In this document: positions 1 through 7,499 of the stretch, in pieces
Numbering within the stretch: the stretch's first letter is position 1
Layout of the letters: the number at the start of each line of letters is the position of its first letter
Assembly: GCF_008014345.1 (NCBI RefSeq)
Contig: NZ_VPFL01000003.1
Location: 62,001-126,000, forward strand
Reading direction: 5' to 3'
From: Pelomicrobium methylotrophicum
Lineage (GTDB): Bacteria; Pseudomonadota; Gammaproteobacteria; Burkholderiales; UBA6910
Length of the DNA stretch: 64,000 bases
Translations under genes and position numbers: made by a program
The notes under the pieces: generated by a model
Seen by the model: the letters and a program-made list of their open reading frames with translations, nothing else
What the model was told of the DNA's origin: nothing
Databases searched by the model: none

Positions 1-853
1 CTGCGATCAGCATCTTCACGCCGATGAAAATCAGGATCAGCGCGAGCCCGTAGCTCAGCAGGTGGAACCGCCCGGCAAAACCCGCCAGCAGGAAGTACAT
101 GGCTCTCAAGCCCAGGATGGCGAACACGTTGGAGGTCAGCACGATGAATGGATCCAGGGTGATGGCAAAGATCGCCGGGATGCTGTCCACGGCGAAGACC
201 ACGTCGGTCACACCCACCATGACCATGACCACGAATAGCGGTGTCGCCCATCGCACACCGTCCTTGGTCACGAAAAACCGCTCCTCGTGGAACTGCGGCG
301 TGATCCGCAAGTGAGCGCGCAGCCATCGCAGCACGGGGTTCGCTTCCAAATCCGGTTTGTTGTCGGCGAACACCCACATCTTGATGCCAGTCACCAGCAG
401 GAACGCGCCGAACAGGTACAGCACCCAGTGGAAGCGGGCGATCAGCCAGGCGCCGCCCAGAATCATGGCCGCCCGCAGCACGATGGCGCCCACGATGCCG
501 TAGATCAAGACGCGCCGCTGGTATCTTAACGGCACGGCGAAATAGCTGAACAGCATGAGGAACACGAAGATGTTGTCTACTGCCAACGACTTCTCGACCA
601 GATAGCCGGTGAGAAACTCGGTGGTCTTGAGGTTGGCCACTGCGCGGCCGTGCTCCGCATCGAGATACCACCACAACAATCCGGCAAAGACGAGGGAAAG
701 GGCGACCCACAGGGCTGACCACCAGGCCGCCTCTCGAAGCGTGACCCGCCGGGAGCCCTTGCGTTCCAGAAGCAGGATATCGACGACGAGGGCGGTGACG
801 ACAAAGGCGGCGAACACCGCCCACATCCAGGGGGTGCCGATGGTTTCGGTCAT
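1..853 (-). CDS. TerC/Alx-family integral membrane protein (partial, C-terminus beyond window)
   Basis: Integral inner-membrane protein of the TerC family, whose members are implicated in metal (mainly manganese) export and in tellurite resistance loci. The first 284 residues are visible; the gene runs off the left edge. Hydrophobic segments alternate with the two family signatures: [13 protein letters not shown] at residues 87-99 and [15 protein letters not shown] at 216-230, carrying the conserved acidic residues D93, D217 and D223. The ATG at 853 is preceded by AAAGGAG. A manganese-type yybP-ykoY riboswitch with a terminator occupies the leader, so transcription is probably switched on by Mn2+; this supports a Mn efflux role rather than tellurite resistance. 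Family assignment is secure; substrate is inferred. Confidence 0.93.
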   Translation of the reverse strand, partial: MTETIGTPWMWAVFAAFVVTALVVDILLLERKGSRRVTLREAAWWSALWVALSLVFAGLLWWYLDAEHGRAVANLKTTEFLTGYLVEKSLAVDNIFVFLMLFSYFAVPLRYQRRVLIYGIVGAIVLRAAMILGGAWLIARFHWVLYLFGAFLLVTGIKMWVFADNKPDLEANPVLRWLRAHLRITPQFHEERFFVTKDGVRWATPLFVVMVMVGVTDVVFAVDSIPAIFAITLDPFIVLTSNVFAILGLRAMYFLLAGFAGRFHLLSYGLALILIFIGVKMLIA

Positions 854-912
854 ACGATTCTCCTTTGCAGCTCGTTGACGGGGTCCCATCCCCGAACTGC
901 CAGCCATCGGCC

Positions 913-950
913 CAAAAACAAAAAGACCTTTGCCGAGGCTGGCAAAGGTC
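913..950 (-). terminator. Expression-platform terminator of the yybP-ykoY riboswitch
   Basis: A perfect 10-bp stem GACCUUUGCC/GGCAAAGGUC (925-934 with 941-950) with a 6-nt loop is followed on the minus strand by UUUUUGUUUUU. The 5' arm overlaps the riboswitch P1 strand, giving mutually exclusive structures. Confidence 0.9.
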
Positions 951-1062
951 TCGCTTGCAACCTGGGGTTGCCGGCAGGACCGGGGCAATGCCCGGACTGA
1001 CGATCCTGCCGTCGGAGCCTGTTGGAACAGGCCCCGTTGAGCTACTCCCCTTTGGGGCCGGC
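925..1062 (-). ncRNA. yybP-ykoY manganese riboswitch upstream of terC-like gene
   Basis: On the minus strand the hallmark loop GGGGAGUAGC (1041-1050) lies about 90 nt upstream of the second hallmark GCAAGCGAGACCUUUGCC. These are the two conserved internal loops that form the Mn2+ site of the yybP-ykoY class. The P1 helix would pair CAAAGG near 1052 with CCUUUG near 930. That same CCUUUG is the 5' arm of the terminator at 913-950, so P1 and the terminator exclude each other. This is an ON switch acting on transcription. The regulated gene is a TerC homologue, a common partner of this class. Confidence 0.92.
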
Positions 1063-1085
1063 GCGCCCGAAGCGCACCGACGCGG

Positions 1086-1116
1086 ATTCTACCAGGTTTT
1101 GGAAGCCCGGAGTCAA
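1086..1116 (-). promoter_or_regulatory. Candidate sigma-70 promoter of the riboswitch-terC transcript
   Basis: Minus strand TTGACT (1111-1116), a 19-bp spacer and TAGAAT (1086-1091), the last preceded by TG as an extended -10. The start would be near 1079, just upstream of the riboswitch. The spacer is longer than ideal. Confidence 0.45.
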
Positions 1117-1147
1117 AAAAGTTCCGGTCCGCAAAACCATCACCGGA
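1115..1147 (-). terminator. Possible terminator of the AEC permease gene
   Basis: On the minus strand a 6-bp stem TCCGGT/ACCGGA (1142-1147 with 1123-1128) overlaps the stop codon region and is followed by ACTTTTTT. The stem is short and the loop is 13 nt, so this is only a moderate candidate. It would separate this gene from the riboswitch promoter. Confidence 0.4.
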
Positions 1148-2105
1148 TCAGTCCGAGGGCGAGGCACAGGGGCAGCGTCACCCAGAAGGCGATGGTGCTC
1201 CAGCCGATGAGGAGCGCGGCCGCCTCGTGGTCGAGGCGGAACCGGTCCGCCAGCAACAGCGCCGTCATCATGGTGGGCGTGGTGCCCTCCACCACCGCCG
1301 CGTACTCGGGCTCTCCCAGGGGCGAGAAAAGCAGGCGCGCCGAGCACCACACCAGGAGCGGGACCACGAGCAGCTTCACGGCAGCCGTCGCCAGGATCTC
1401 GCGCTTGGGAACGAGGGCCCGCCACGGTATGGTGAGCCCCAACACGAACAGGATCACCGGGATCGTCGCGGCGCCGATGAAGCGGGTCGCGTTCACCAAG
1501 GGATCATAGACCCAGCCTGCATACTGCAGCCCCATGCCCAGCAGGAACGCCCAGATGGGCGGCATAGTGGCAACAGCCTGCCAGACCGACGGCCGTTCCC
1601 CCGCGTTTTTCCGATGGGAGCCCAGCCGGGTACAGATCCATACCCCCACGCTCCACACCACCGGGATGGTCATCAGCATGTCGTTGAACACGGCGTAGCG
1701 CAGCGCCTCCGGACCGTAGAAAAACTGCAGCACCGGCACGCCGATATTGAAAGTGTTACCGAACATACCGCCCACCATGAGCACCGCCCGGGTCGTGTCC
1801 TTGAGGCCGCGGCCAATGGAGGATCGATACAGGATCCAGTAAAGGATCGCACCCGAAGCCAAAGAGCCGATGCCCACGAGCAGCGGAACCCGCAGCAGGT
1901 CGCGGGTGATGGGCGTCGTGGCGGAGACGGAAAAGATGATGGCCGGGTAGAAGACGTACATCACCAGCCGGTTGAGCTGGCTGCGCAGGGGTGCAAGCGG
2001 CGCATCCCGGAAGACGAGGGGCCACAGCCCTCCTGCTGCCACCAACAGCGACAGCGGCAGCATGACCTGCACCATCAGCCCCGCCAGTTGCGACAAGTCG
2101 CTCAT
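1140..2105 (-). CDS. AEC (auxin efflux carrier) family transporter
   Basis: Inner-membrane carrier of 321 residues, the usual size for AEC-family permeases, which in bacteria typically export or exchange organic acids such as malate or malonate. The sequence is almost wholly hydrophobic, consistent with about ten helices. It has the typical N-terminal arrangement [20 protein letters not shown] and the conserved central stretch [17 protein letters not shown] near residue 117, then [16 protein letters not shown] in the C-terminal half. The ATG at 2105 is preceded by AGAACCCC, a weak ribosome site. It is followed by the riboswitch-terC unit and preceded by a hydroxyacid dehydrogenase on the same strand, which would fit a hydroxy-acid substrate, but no substrate can be read from sequence. 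Confidence 0.85.
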   Translation of the reverse strand: MSDLSQLAGLMVQVMLPLSLLVAAGGLWPLVFRDAPLAPLRSQLNRLVMYVFYPAIIFSVSATTPITRDLLRVPLLVGIGSLASGAILYWILYRSSIGRGLKDTTRAVLMVGGMFGNTFNIGVPVLQFFYGPEALRYAVFNDMLMTIPVVWSVGVWICTRLGSHRKNAGERPSVWQAVATMPPIWAFLLGMGLQYAGWVYDPLVNATRFIGAATIPVILFVLGLTIPWRALVPKREILATAAVKLLVVPLLVWCSARLLFSPLGEPEYAAVVEGTTPTMMTALLLADRFRLDHEAAALLIGWSTIAFWVTLPLCLALGLIR

Positions 2106-2141
2106 GGCAGGGGTTCTCTCGCCGCGGCAGGCGGGCCTGGA

Positions 2142-2237
2142 AACGCGAAACGGGGGGCGTGAAGCGACAATGCGCGCATCGGCCTCATTTCACGCGCCTC
2201 GTTTCACGAACCCAGCTTTCACCTTTCACGCTTCACG
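2142..2237. repeat. Dispersed GTGAAACG/CGTTTCACG repeat cluster (copy A)
   Basis: Degenerate 7-9 bp units repeat through this gap: aacgcgaaacg (2142-2152), ggcgtgaagcg (2156-2166), then the inverse type atttcacgcg, cgtttcacg and ctttcacctttcacgcttcacg (2215-2236). The forward type lies to the left and the inverted type to the right. The 16-mer CCTTTCACGCTTCACG at 2222-2237 recurs exactly at 55616-55631. The right end covers the last codons of the neighbouring dehydrogenase gene. Confidence 0.7.
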
Positions 2238-3199
2238 TCCGGGTTGACCAGGTCGGGCGGGTTGCCGGTGGTCAAGGCCGCCACCAGATTCTCGGCGGCC
2301 CTCTTCGCCATGTTGAAACGGGTTGTCCGGGTCGAGCTGGCGATGTGAGGAGCCAGGACGACATTCTTGAGTTTCAGGAGCTCGGGGTTGAGGTTCGGCT
2401 CGTTCTCGTACACGTCGAGCCCGGCAGCAGAGATGGTGCCTGCTTTAAGCGCCTTCACGAGCGCCGCGTCGTCCACCACGCCGCCCCGGGCGGCGTTGAT
2501 CAGGATGGCGGTGCGTTTCATCTTCTTCAATTCCGCCTCCCCGATCAGGTGATGGGTCTGCGGCGTGTAGGGACAGTGCAGGGTGACGAAATCCGACTGG
2601 GCCAGCAGCTCGTCCTTGGACACGAAGGTAGCATTGCAGCGGCTTTCGATCTCCGGCGCCACCCGATGGCGGTTCCAGTAGAGCACTTTCATGTTGAATC
2701 CGACGGCGCGCCGCGCCACCGCCTGACCGATACGCCCCATGCCGATGATGCCCAGCGTCGCCCCCTGCACGTCAGCCCCGAGTAGTTGCTTGAGCTCCCA
2801 ACGCTTCCACTGGCCGCTGCGAAGGTACGCTTCCGCCTCTGTCAGGCGCCGGGCTGCTCCGAGGATAAGGGCCCAGGTGAAATCGGCGGTGGCGTCATCC
2901 AGCACGCCCGGGGTATTGGTCACCAGGATGCCCCGGCGGGTACACTCGGCTACATCGATGTTGTTGTAGCCCACAGCGATGTTGGCGACCGCCTTGAGCC
3001 TCGGCGCTCGTGCGAGCACCGCCGCATCGATCCGGTCCACGATGGAAGTCATTACCCCTTCCTTGTCCTGGAGGCGCGCTGACAGCTCGTCAGCATCCCA
3101 CACGGCATCGTGCTGGTTGTCGGTGACATCGAAATGCTGCCTCAAGTCGTCGAGGACTTCGTCGAAGATCTCACGGGTGACAAGGATTTTCGGCTTCAT
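2219..3199 (-). CDS. D-2-hydroxyacid dehydrogenase (glyoxylate/hydroxypyruvate reductase type)
   Basis: Cytosolic NAD(P)H-dependent dehydrogenase of 326 residues, most like glyoxylate/hydroxypyruvate reductases (GhrB, D-glycerate dehydrogenase). The Rossmann motif GMGRIG is at 153-158. The catalytic set is present: R238 in NAARGG, E267 in YENEP and H285 in APHIASS. GVLDDATADFTWAL at 98-111 is typical of the glyoxylate reductase branch. I chose the ATG at 3199 because the preceding 31 in-frame residues do not resemble the family and overlap the promoter. A glycerate 2-kinase lies at 39113, the next step from D-glycerate, although the two are far apart here. The last codons merge into the GTGAAACG repeat, so the C-terminal tail VNPDVKRER is partly repeat-encoded. 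Confidence 0.93.
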   Translation of the reverse strand: MKPKILVTREIFDEVLDDLRQHFDVTDNQHDAVWDADELSARLQDKEGVMTSIVDRIDAAVLARAPRLKAVANIAVGYNNIDVAECTRRGILVTNTPGVLDDATADFTWALILGAARRLTEAEAYLRSGQWKRWELKQLLGADVQGATLGIIGMGRIGQAVARRAVGFNMKVLYWNRHRVAPEIESRCNATFVSKDELLAQSDFVTLHCPYTPQTHHLIGEAELKKMKRTAILINAARGGVVDDAALVKALKAGTISAAGLDVYENEPNLNPELLKLKNVVLAPHIASSTRTTRFNMAKRAAENLVAALTTGNPPDLVNPDVKRER

Positions 3200-3272
3200 C
3201 GGAAGGTTGTTCTGATTGTTGATGGCTATGTCCCGGGGACCGACGCTTCTTTCAGGCGCGGGAGGCGGCGAT

Positions 3273-3302
3273 ATTATGAAACCTCTGCTCAACGGATGAC
3301 AA
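3273..3302 (-). promoter_or_regulatory. Candidate sigma-70 promoter of the hydroxyacid dehydrogenase
   Basis: Minus strand TTGTCA (3297-3302), 18-bp spacer, CATAAT (3273-3278). The start would be near 3266, giving a leader of about 65 nt before the ATG at 3199. Confidence 0.5.
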
Positions 3303-3357
3303 TGTGGTATCTGTTTGGTTGAAATGGCGCCTGGGTGAATTCAAGAGGACGCTGACC

Positions 3358-3785
3358 ATGCTGGGCCGTGTGCAACCGCAGAAATCCTTATGGTGACAAG
3401 GCGCTGGAACTGCACGTTTTTCGAACAGTCACTTTCTGGTGAAGGTGGCCGGGCTGATCGATCGGGCGGCATTCGATGGCTACCGGCCGTGGCTGTACGG
3501 TGCCGCCGGCAGGCCCTTTGGCGATCCGCTGGTCTGCTTCAAGATGCTGCGGGGGCAGCATGCTCTGTCCGGTCCCGAATGCAAAGCCCAATGCGCCGAC
3601 CGCTTGTTGCCCTGCCGGTTCCTGGGGTTGTTCCCCGACCGACGTCATTTCCAACGATACGGTGCCGTCGCATTTCAGGAAGCGCCTGGCCAAGGCAGGC
3701 ATCGCCGAAGCACAGTTTGCGGCGGTGCTGGCGCAGCTCAAAGCGGCCGGCGTGATGATCAAGCGGGCGCCCTAGTGGAGTAGAT
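3358..3785 (+). pseudogene. Decayed IS5-type transposase N-terminal fragment
   Basis: A typical IS5-family transposase opening (MLGRVQPQKSL, from the ATG at 3358) is interrupted by a stop after twelve residues. The reading then resumes in other frames: FLVKVAGLIDRAAFDGY around 3430-3480, with GRPFGDPLVCFKML, and after a frameshift near 3625 the stretch HFRKRLAKAGIAEAQFAAVLAQL around 3675-3740. It ends at a stop at 3773-3775, where intact relatives continue with KRGTLVDAT. Only about the first 130 residues of a roughly 300-400 residue transposase remain; the DDE catalytic region is missing. No terminal inverted repeats were identified. It is a relic and evidence of past insertion between the dehydrogenase and amidase genes. 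Confidence 0.7.
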
Positions 3786-3892
3786 ACCACCATTGTTCGG
3801 TCGACACGCAAGGCGTTGCCCAAAGGTGAGAGGGGCGCTGCCGCGGAGCGGCCGCCTGGCTGTTGCAGCAGACACCCGTCATTCCGGTTGGA

Positions 3893-5233
3893 TCACTCGG
3901 CGGCTGTCGCCAGGCGGCGCTCCAGCCAGCGTGCCGTGCGCAGCAGGCGCGCGTCGTCGCCGTACTGCCCCACCAGCTGCACGCCAATGGGTAACCCATG
4001 GCGGCCGGTGAGTAAGGGCAAGCACAGCGCCGGCACGCCGCAGAGGGTCCAGAGGGTGCAGAAGATGGGGTTTCCCGTGGACTCCAACCCCGGCGGCGCC
4101 TCCCCGGGCGCCGCCGGGGTGAGGAAGGCGTCGTACTGGTAAAAGTAGTCATCCAGGATCTCGTTGAGCAACTGGATCCGGTCCACCGCCCGGTTATAGT
4201 CCACCGCCAATACCCGGCGCCCACGCTCGATCATCTCCACGAGCTGGGGGGAGAGCCGGTCCCGGCCCCGCTCGTACTCCAGCTGAAAGCTGCGCGCGAG
4301 GTCAGCCTCCATGATGGTTCGGTGCCATTGCACCGCTTCCTGAAAGATCTCCGAGAGTGTGAGCTCCTCGACGCGCCCCTGCAAGCAGGCGATGAGCTCG
4401 GCAAAGCCCTCCCGGGTATCTTCCTCCGTCTGCTCCCAGAAGGGTGTTTTGACAAAGGCGAAGCGAGGCGCCACAGGGGGCTCCTCCATCATCACCTGGG
4501 TGAGCCGCGGCCGCGCCCGGAGGCGCATATCTGGATCCCGCTCATCGTAGGCCATCAGACACTCGGCCAGCAGCGCCACATCCTCGAGGCTGCGTGCGAA
4601 CACGCCCACGTGGTCCAGGCGCCGAGACTGGCGCAGCATCCCCTGGCGAGAGATCAGCCCGTGGGTCGGCTTGAATCCGAACACGCCGCAAAAGGACGCT
4701 GGCCGGATGACAGAACCGTTGGTTTGGCTGCCGATGGCAAGGGGGACCATGTCCGCCGCCACTGCCGCCGCCGAGCCGCTGGAGGAACCGCCCGGGGTGC
4801 GGTTGGCATCATGGGGGTTGCGGGTCTTGCCAGGCGCATACACCGCCAGCTCAGTGGTCACCGTCTTGCCCAAGATGACGGCGCCCGCCTCGCGCAACAG
4901 GGATACTGCTTTGGCATCGGTCGCCGGCCGGTAACCGGCATGGAGCACCGTGCCGTTCTCCGTGGGCATGTCCATGGTCTCGAAGATGTCCTTGACGCCC
5001 ACTGGCACGCCGTGCAACGGTCCCACCGGGCGGCCTTCCCGGCGTTGCTCGTCCGCCCGGCGGGCCTGCTCCAAGGCATAGTCGCGGTCGAGATAGGCCC
5101 ACGCCCCGATAAGGGGCTCCCGCGCCTCGATGCGCGCCAGGCAGGCTGAAACCAGTTCCTCGGACGTGATCGCACCCTCGCGGATCGCCTCAGCGGCCCG
5201 GGCTGCGGTCAAGGATGCAAGTTCCTGCGTCAT
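3893..5233 (-). CDS. Amidase (amidase-signature family)
   Basis: Soluble amidase-signature hydrolase of 446 residues with the Ser-cisSer-Lys triad: K81 in PVGVKDIF, the cis-serine in the GGSSSGS loop at 148-154, and nucleophile S174 in GSQTNGS. The family hydrolyses amides of varied substrates. It is not the GatA subunit, because gatB and gatC are absent nearby and the C-terminal half diverges. The ATG at 5233 follows a weak ribosome site in CATCCCCGCGCAAGAAGCC. It lies just downstream of and co-oriented with the TRAP transporter operon (75-bp gap), so an amide or ester taken up by the TRAP system is a plausible substrate; this is inference. Confidence 0.88.
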   Translation of the reverse strand: MTQELASLTAARAAEAIREGAITSEELVSACLARIEAREPLIGAWAYLDRDYALEQARRADEQRREGRPVGPLHGVPVGVKDIFETMDMPTENGTVLHAGYRPATDAKAVSLLREAGAVILGKTVTTELAVYAPGKTRNPHDANRTPGGSSSGSAAAVAADMVPLAIGSQTNGSVIRPASFCGVFGFKPTHGLISRQGMLRQSRRLDHVGVFARSLEDVALLAECLMAYDERDPDMRLRARPRLTQVMMEEPPVAPRFAFVKTPFWEQTEEDTREGFAELIACLQGRVEELTLSEIFQEAVQWHRTIMEADLARSFQLEYERGRDRLSPQLVEMIERGRRVLAVDYNRAVDRIQLLNEILDDYFYQYDAFLTPAAPGEAPPGLESTGNPIFCTLWTLCGVPALCLPLLTGRHGLPIGVQLVGQYGDDARLLRTARWLERRLATAAE

Positions 5234-5307
5234 GGCTTCTTGCGCGGGGATGGGACATCCGGCCCCGGCGGCTTAAGACCGCCGGGGTCGCCGGATTTCA
5301 GGAGGCT

Positions 5308-6738
5308 TTATCGGTAGATCACCGACGGCAGCCATAGCCCGATAGGGGGCCACAGGTAGAGCAAGACCATGGCCAGGATCTGAATCGCCATGAAAGGCAT
5401 CATGCCGGCGAAGATCTGGTTGAGGGTCACGTGGGCCGGCGCCACTCCCTTGAGGTAGAACGCCGCCATGGCCACCGGCGGGGAGAGAAACGCTGTTTGC
5501 AGGTTGAGTGCCACCAGCAGCCCGAAAAACAGGGGATCGATGTTGAAGTGCTGCAACAGCGGAATAAAAATGGGCATGAAGATCACGATGATCTCCGTCC
5601 ACTCCAGGGGCCATCCCAGCAGAAAAATGATGATCTGGGACAAAATCAGGAACTGAGTCGGCGTGAGGTCCAGGGAGAGCACCCAACGCTCGACAATCTC
5701 CTGCCCACCGAGCAATGCGAAGGCCGCCGAGAAGATGGCTGAGCCCACGAACAACCAGCACACCATGGCGGAGGTGCGGGCGGTGAGAAACACCGACTCC
5801 TTAAGCCGTTCCCAGGTGAGCTGTCGGTAGGCCACCGCCAGGATGATCCCCCCGAGGGCCCCGAGGGCCGCCGCCTCCGTGGGAGTGGCCAATCCGAAGA
5901 TGATACTCCCCAGAACGCCCAGGATGAGGAGGGCGAGCGGCAGGAAGGAAGTCGTCAGCATCTTGAGCACTTGGCCCGTCGAGACATGGGCCTGCTCCGG
6001 CAGCTTCGGGGCAAGCTGAGGGTTGATGAGGGCCCGCGCCATCACGTACAGCACATAAAGCCCCGCCAGCATGAGCCCGGGAAAGAAGGCGCCGGCGTAG
6101 AGCCGCACCACCGACACGCCCGCCGTGGCCCCGTAGAGGATGAGCAGAATCGAAGGCGGAATCAGGATGCCCAGGCAGCCCCCCGCGGTGATGGAACCTG
6201 CGGCGAGTTTCACATCATAGCCGGCGCGCAACATCGGTCGCAGGGCGAGCAGCCCCATGAGGGTAACCACCGCCCCAATGATTCCCGTCGCCGTGGCAAA
6301 CACCGCGCACGTGACGATCGTGGCGACTGCCAGGGACGCGGGCACGTGGCGCATGGCAAGCTGCACACTGTGGAACAGCCGGTCTACAATGTTGGCCCGC
6401 TCCACGATATAGCCCATGAAGACGAACAGCGGGACCGCGATGAGCACGTCATTGGTCATCACTCCGTAGGTCCGCTGCACCATGAGGTCGAAGATGGGGT
6501 TCTGGAGAAATGGCCGGTCTGGGGTTTGGAGCTGGAAGGCAATGAAGCCGAAGATGATCCCTAGGCCCATGAGGGTAAAGGCCGTTGGGAAGCCCAGCAT
6601 GATGGCCACCACGATCAAGGCCAGCATCAGCAGCCCGTAATGGCCCGGCGTGATCTGATCAGCCGAAAGAAACAGGCCAAAGACCAACGTCACCACAACG
6701 CCCAGGGACACAAGACCAATGATCATCGGGTTCTTCAT
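5308..6738 (-). CDS. dctM: TRAP transporter large permease subunit (DctM family)
   Basis: Large inner-membrane subunit of a tripartite ATP-independent periplasmic transporter, 476 residues. It carries family landmarks including GYIVERANIVDRLF near 118-131, GCLGILIPPSILLILYG near 208-224 and FLLGWPLEWTEIIVIFMPIF near 392-411. The length exceeds the usual 425-430 because of an extra N-terminal hydrophobic segment. Its start overlaps the dctQ stop by 4 nt (ATGA), implying translational coupling. It forms the sodium-driven translocation channel for whatever the upstream binding protein captures. The substrate cannot be read directly; the binding protein resembles those for 2-oxo or hydroxy acids. 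Confidence 0.95.
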   Translation of the reverse strand: MKNPMIIGLVSLGVVVTLVFGLFLSADQITPGHYGLLMLALIVVAIMLGFPTAFTLMGLGIIFGFIAFQLQTPDRPFLQNPIFDLMVQRTYGVMTNDVLIAVPLFVFMGYIVERANIVDRLFHSVQLAMRHVPASLAVATIVTCAVFATATGIIGAVVTLMGLLALRPMLRAGYDVKLAAGSITAGGCLGILIPPSILLILYGATAGVSVVRLYAGAFFPGLMLAGLYVLYVMARALINPQLAPKLPEQAHVSTGQVLKMLTTSFLPLALLILGVLGSIIFGLATPTEAAALGALGGIILAVAYRQLTWERLKESVFLTARTSAMVCWLFVGSAIFSAAFALLGGQEIVERWVLSLDLTPTQFLILSQIIIFLLGWPLEWTEIIVIFMPIFIPLLQHFNIDPLFFGLLVALNLQTAFLSPPVAMAAFYLKGVAPAHVTLNQIFAGMMPFMAIQILAMVLLYLWPPIGLWLPSVIYR

Positions 6739-7415
6739 CGGCCGCCTCCCTTGGCATCCTCATGCCCGATCGCGTTCTTGTGGGCACGGCGTTCCAGCTC
6801 CTTGATATTGCCCTCCGTATCGGAGAGTTTTTCCAGCACCTCAGGGTCCTCCACCTGGACCATCTTCTTCAGCTCTTCCACGTCCACCTCTTCCACGTCG
6901 TGGGCCCGGCGCGGCCACTCGCCCGTCTTCAAGCACTGCGCGCAGCGCACCATCTCAGCCAGACCCTGGAGCAGCACCAGGAAACCCGCGATGGGAATCA
7001 GCGTCTTGAAGTGGTACAGGGGCGGCCCCCCGGCGGTTGTGCTGGAGTGCTCTTGCAGAGCCCAGGAAGTCTTCGCGAAGTCTATGCCAGAGTAAGCCAG
7101 TGCCAGAATGCCGGGGATGAAGAACAAGAAGTACAACGCCAGGTCCAGCCCTGCCTGGAGGCGGGGAGGAAAGAAGCCGTAGAGCACGTCACCACGCACG
7201 TGGCCGTTGCGCGACAACGTATAGGCACCCGCCATCATGAATAGCGACCCGTAGAGGATGTAGCTGAAGTCATAGGCCCACGCCGTGGGCGCGCGGAACA
7301 GATAGCGCGCGAACACGTCGTAGCACACCACCCCGGTCAGCAACACGATCGCCCATGCGAAGGCCTTGCCGGCGAAGGTACTGATTTTGTCAACCAAGTG
7401 AAGGTAGCGCTCCAT
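6735..7415 (-). CDS. dctQ: TRAP transporter small permease subunit (DctQ family) with charged C-terminal extension
   Basis: Small membrane subunit, 226 residues. The first 165 or so residues hold the expected four helices (FAWAIVLLTGVVCYDVFARYLF; SLFMMAGAYTLS; LDLALYFLFFIPGILAL; AGFLVLLQGLAEMV). The last 55 or so residues are highly charged and predicted helical (DVEEVDVEELKKMVQVEDPE and onward), an extension absent from ordinary DctQ proteins of 160-180 residues. The start ATG at 7415 is preceded by GGAGAT. It is separated from dctP by an intrinsic terminator (7439-7475) and overlaps dctM by 4 nt. Confidence 0.93.
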   Translation of the reverse strand: MERYLHLVDKISTFAGKAFAWAIVLLTGVVCYDVFARYLFRAPTAWAYDFSYILYGSLFMMAGAYTLSRNGHVRGDVLYGFFPPRLQAGLDLALYFLFFIPGILALAYSGIDFAKTSWALQEHSSTTAGGPPLYHFKTLIPIAGFLVLLQGLAEMVRCAQCLKTGEWPRRAHDVEEVDVEELKKMVQVEDPEVLEKLSDTEGNIKELERRAHKNAIGHEDAKGGGR

Positions 7416-7438
7416 GAGAAGATCTCCGGTTGCGAATG

Positions 7439-7475
7439 CAAAAAAACATCCGGCGCTCCTTCCAGCGCCGGATGT
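7439..7475 (-). terminator. Intergenic attenuator between dctP and dctQ
   Basis: A perfect 12-bp stem ACATCCGGCGCT/AGCGCCGGATGT (7446-7457 with 7464-7475), 6-nt loop, followed on the minus strand by a run of six or seven T. It lies inside the TRAP operon, 24 nt after the dctP stop. Partial read-through would make binding protein in excess of the membrane subunits. Confidence 0.88.
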
Positions 7476-7499
7476 CTTGTGCGCTCGCCTTGAGCCGCC

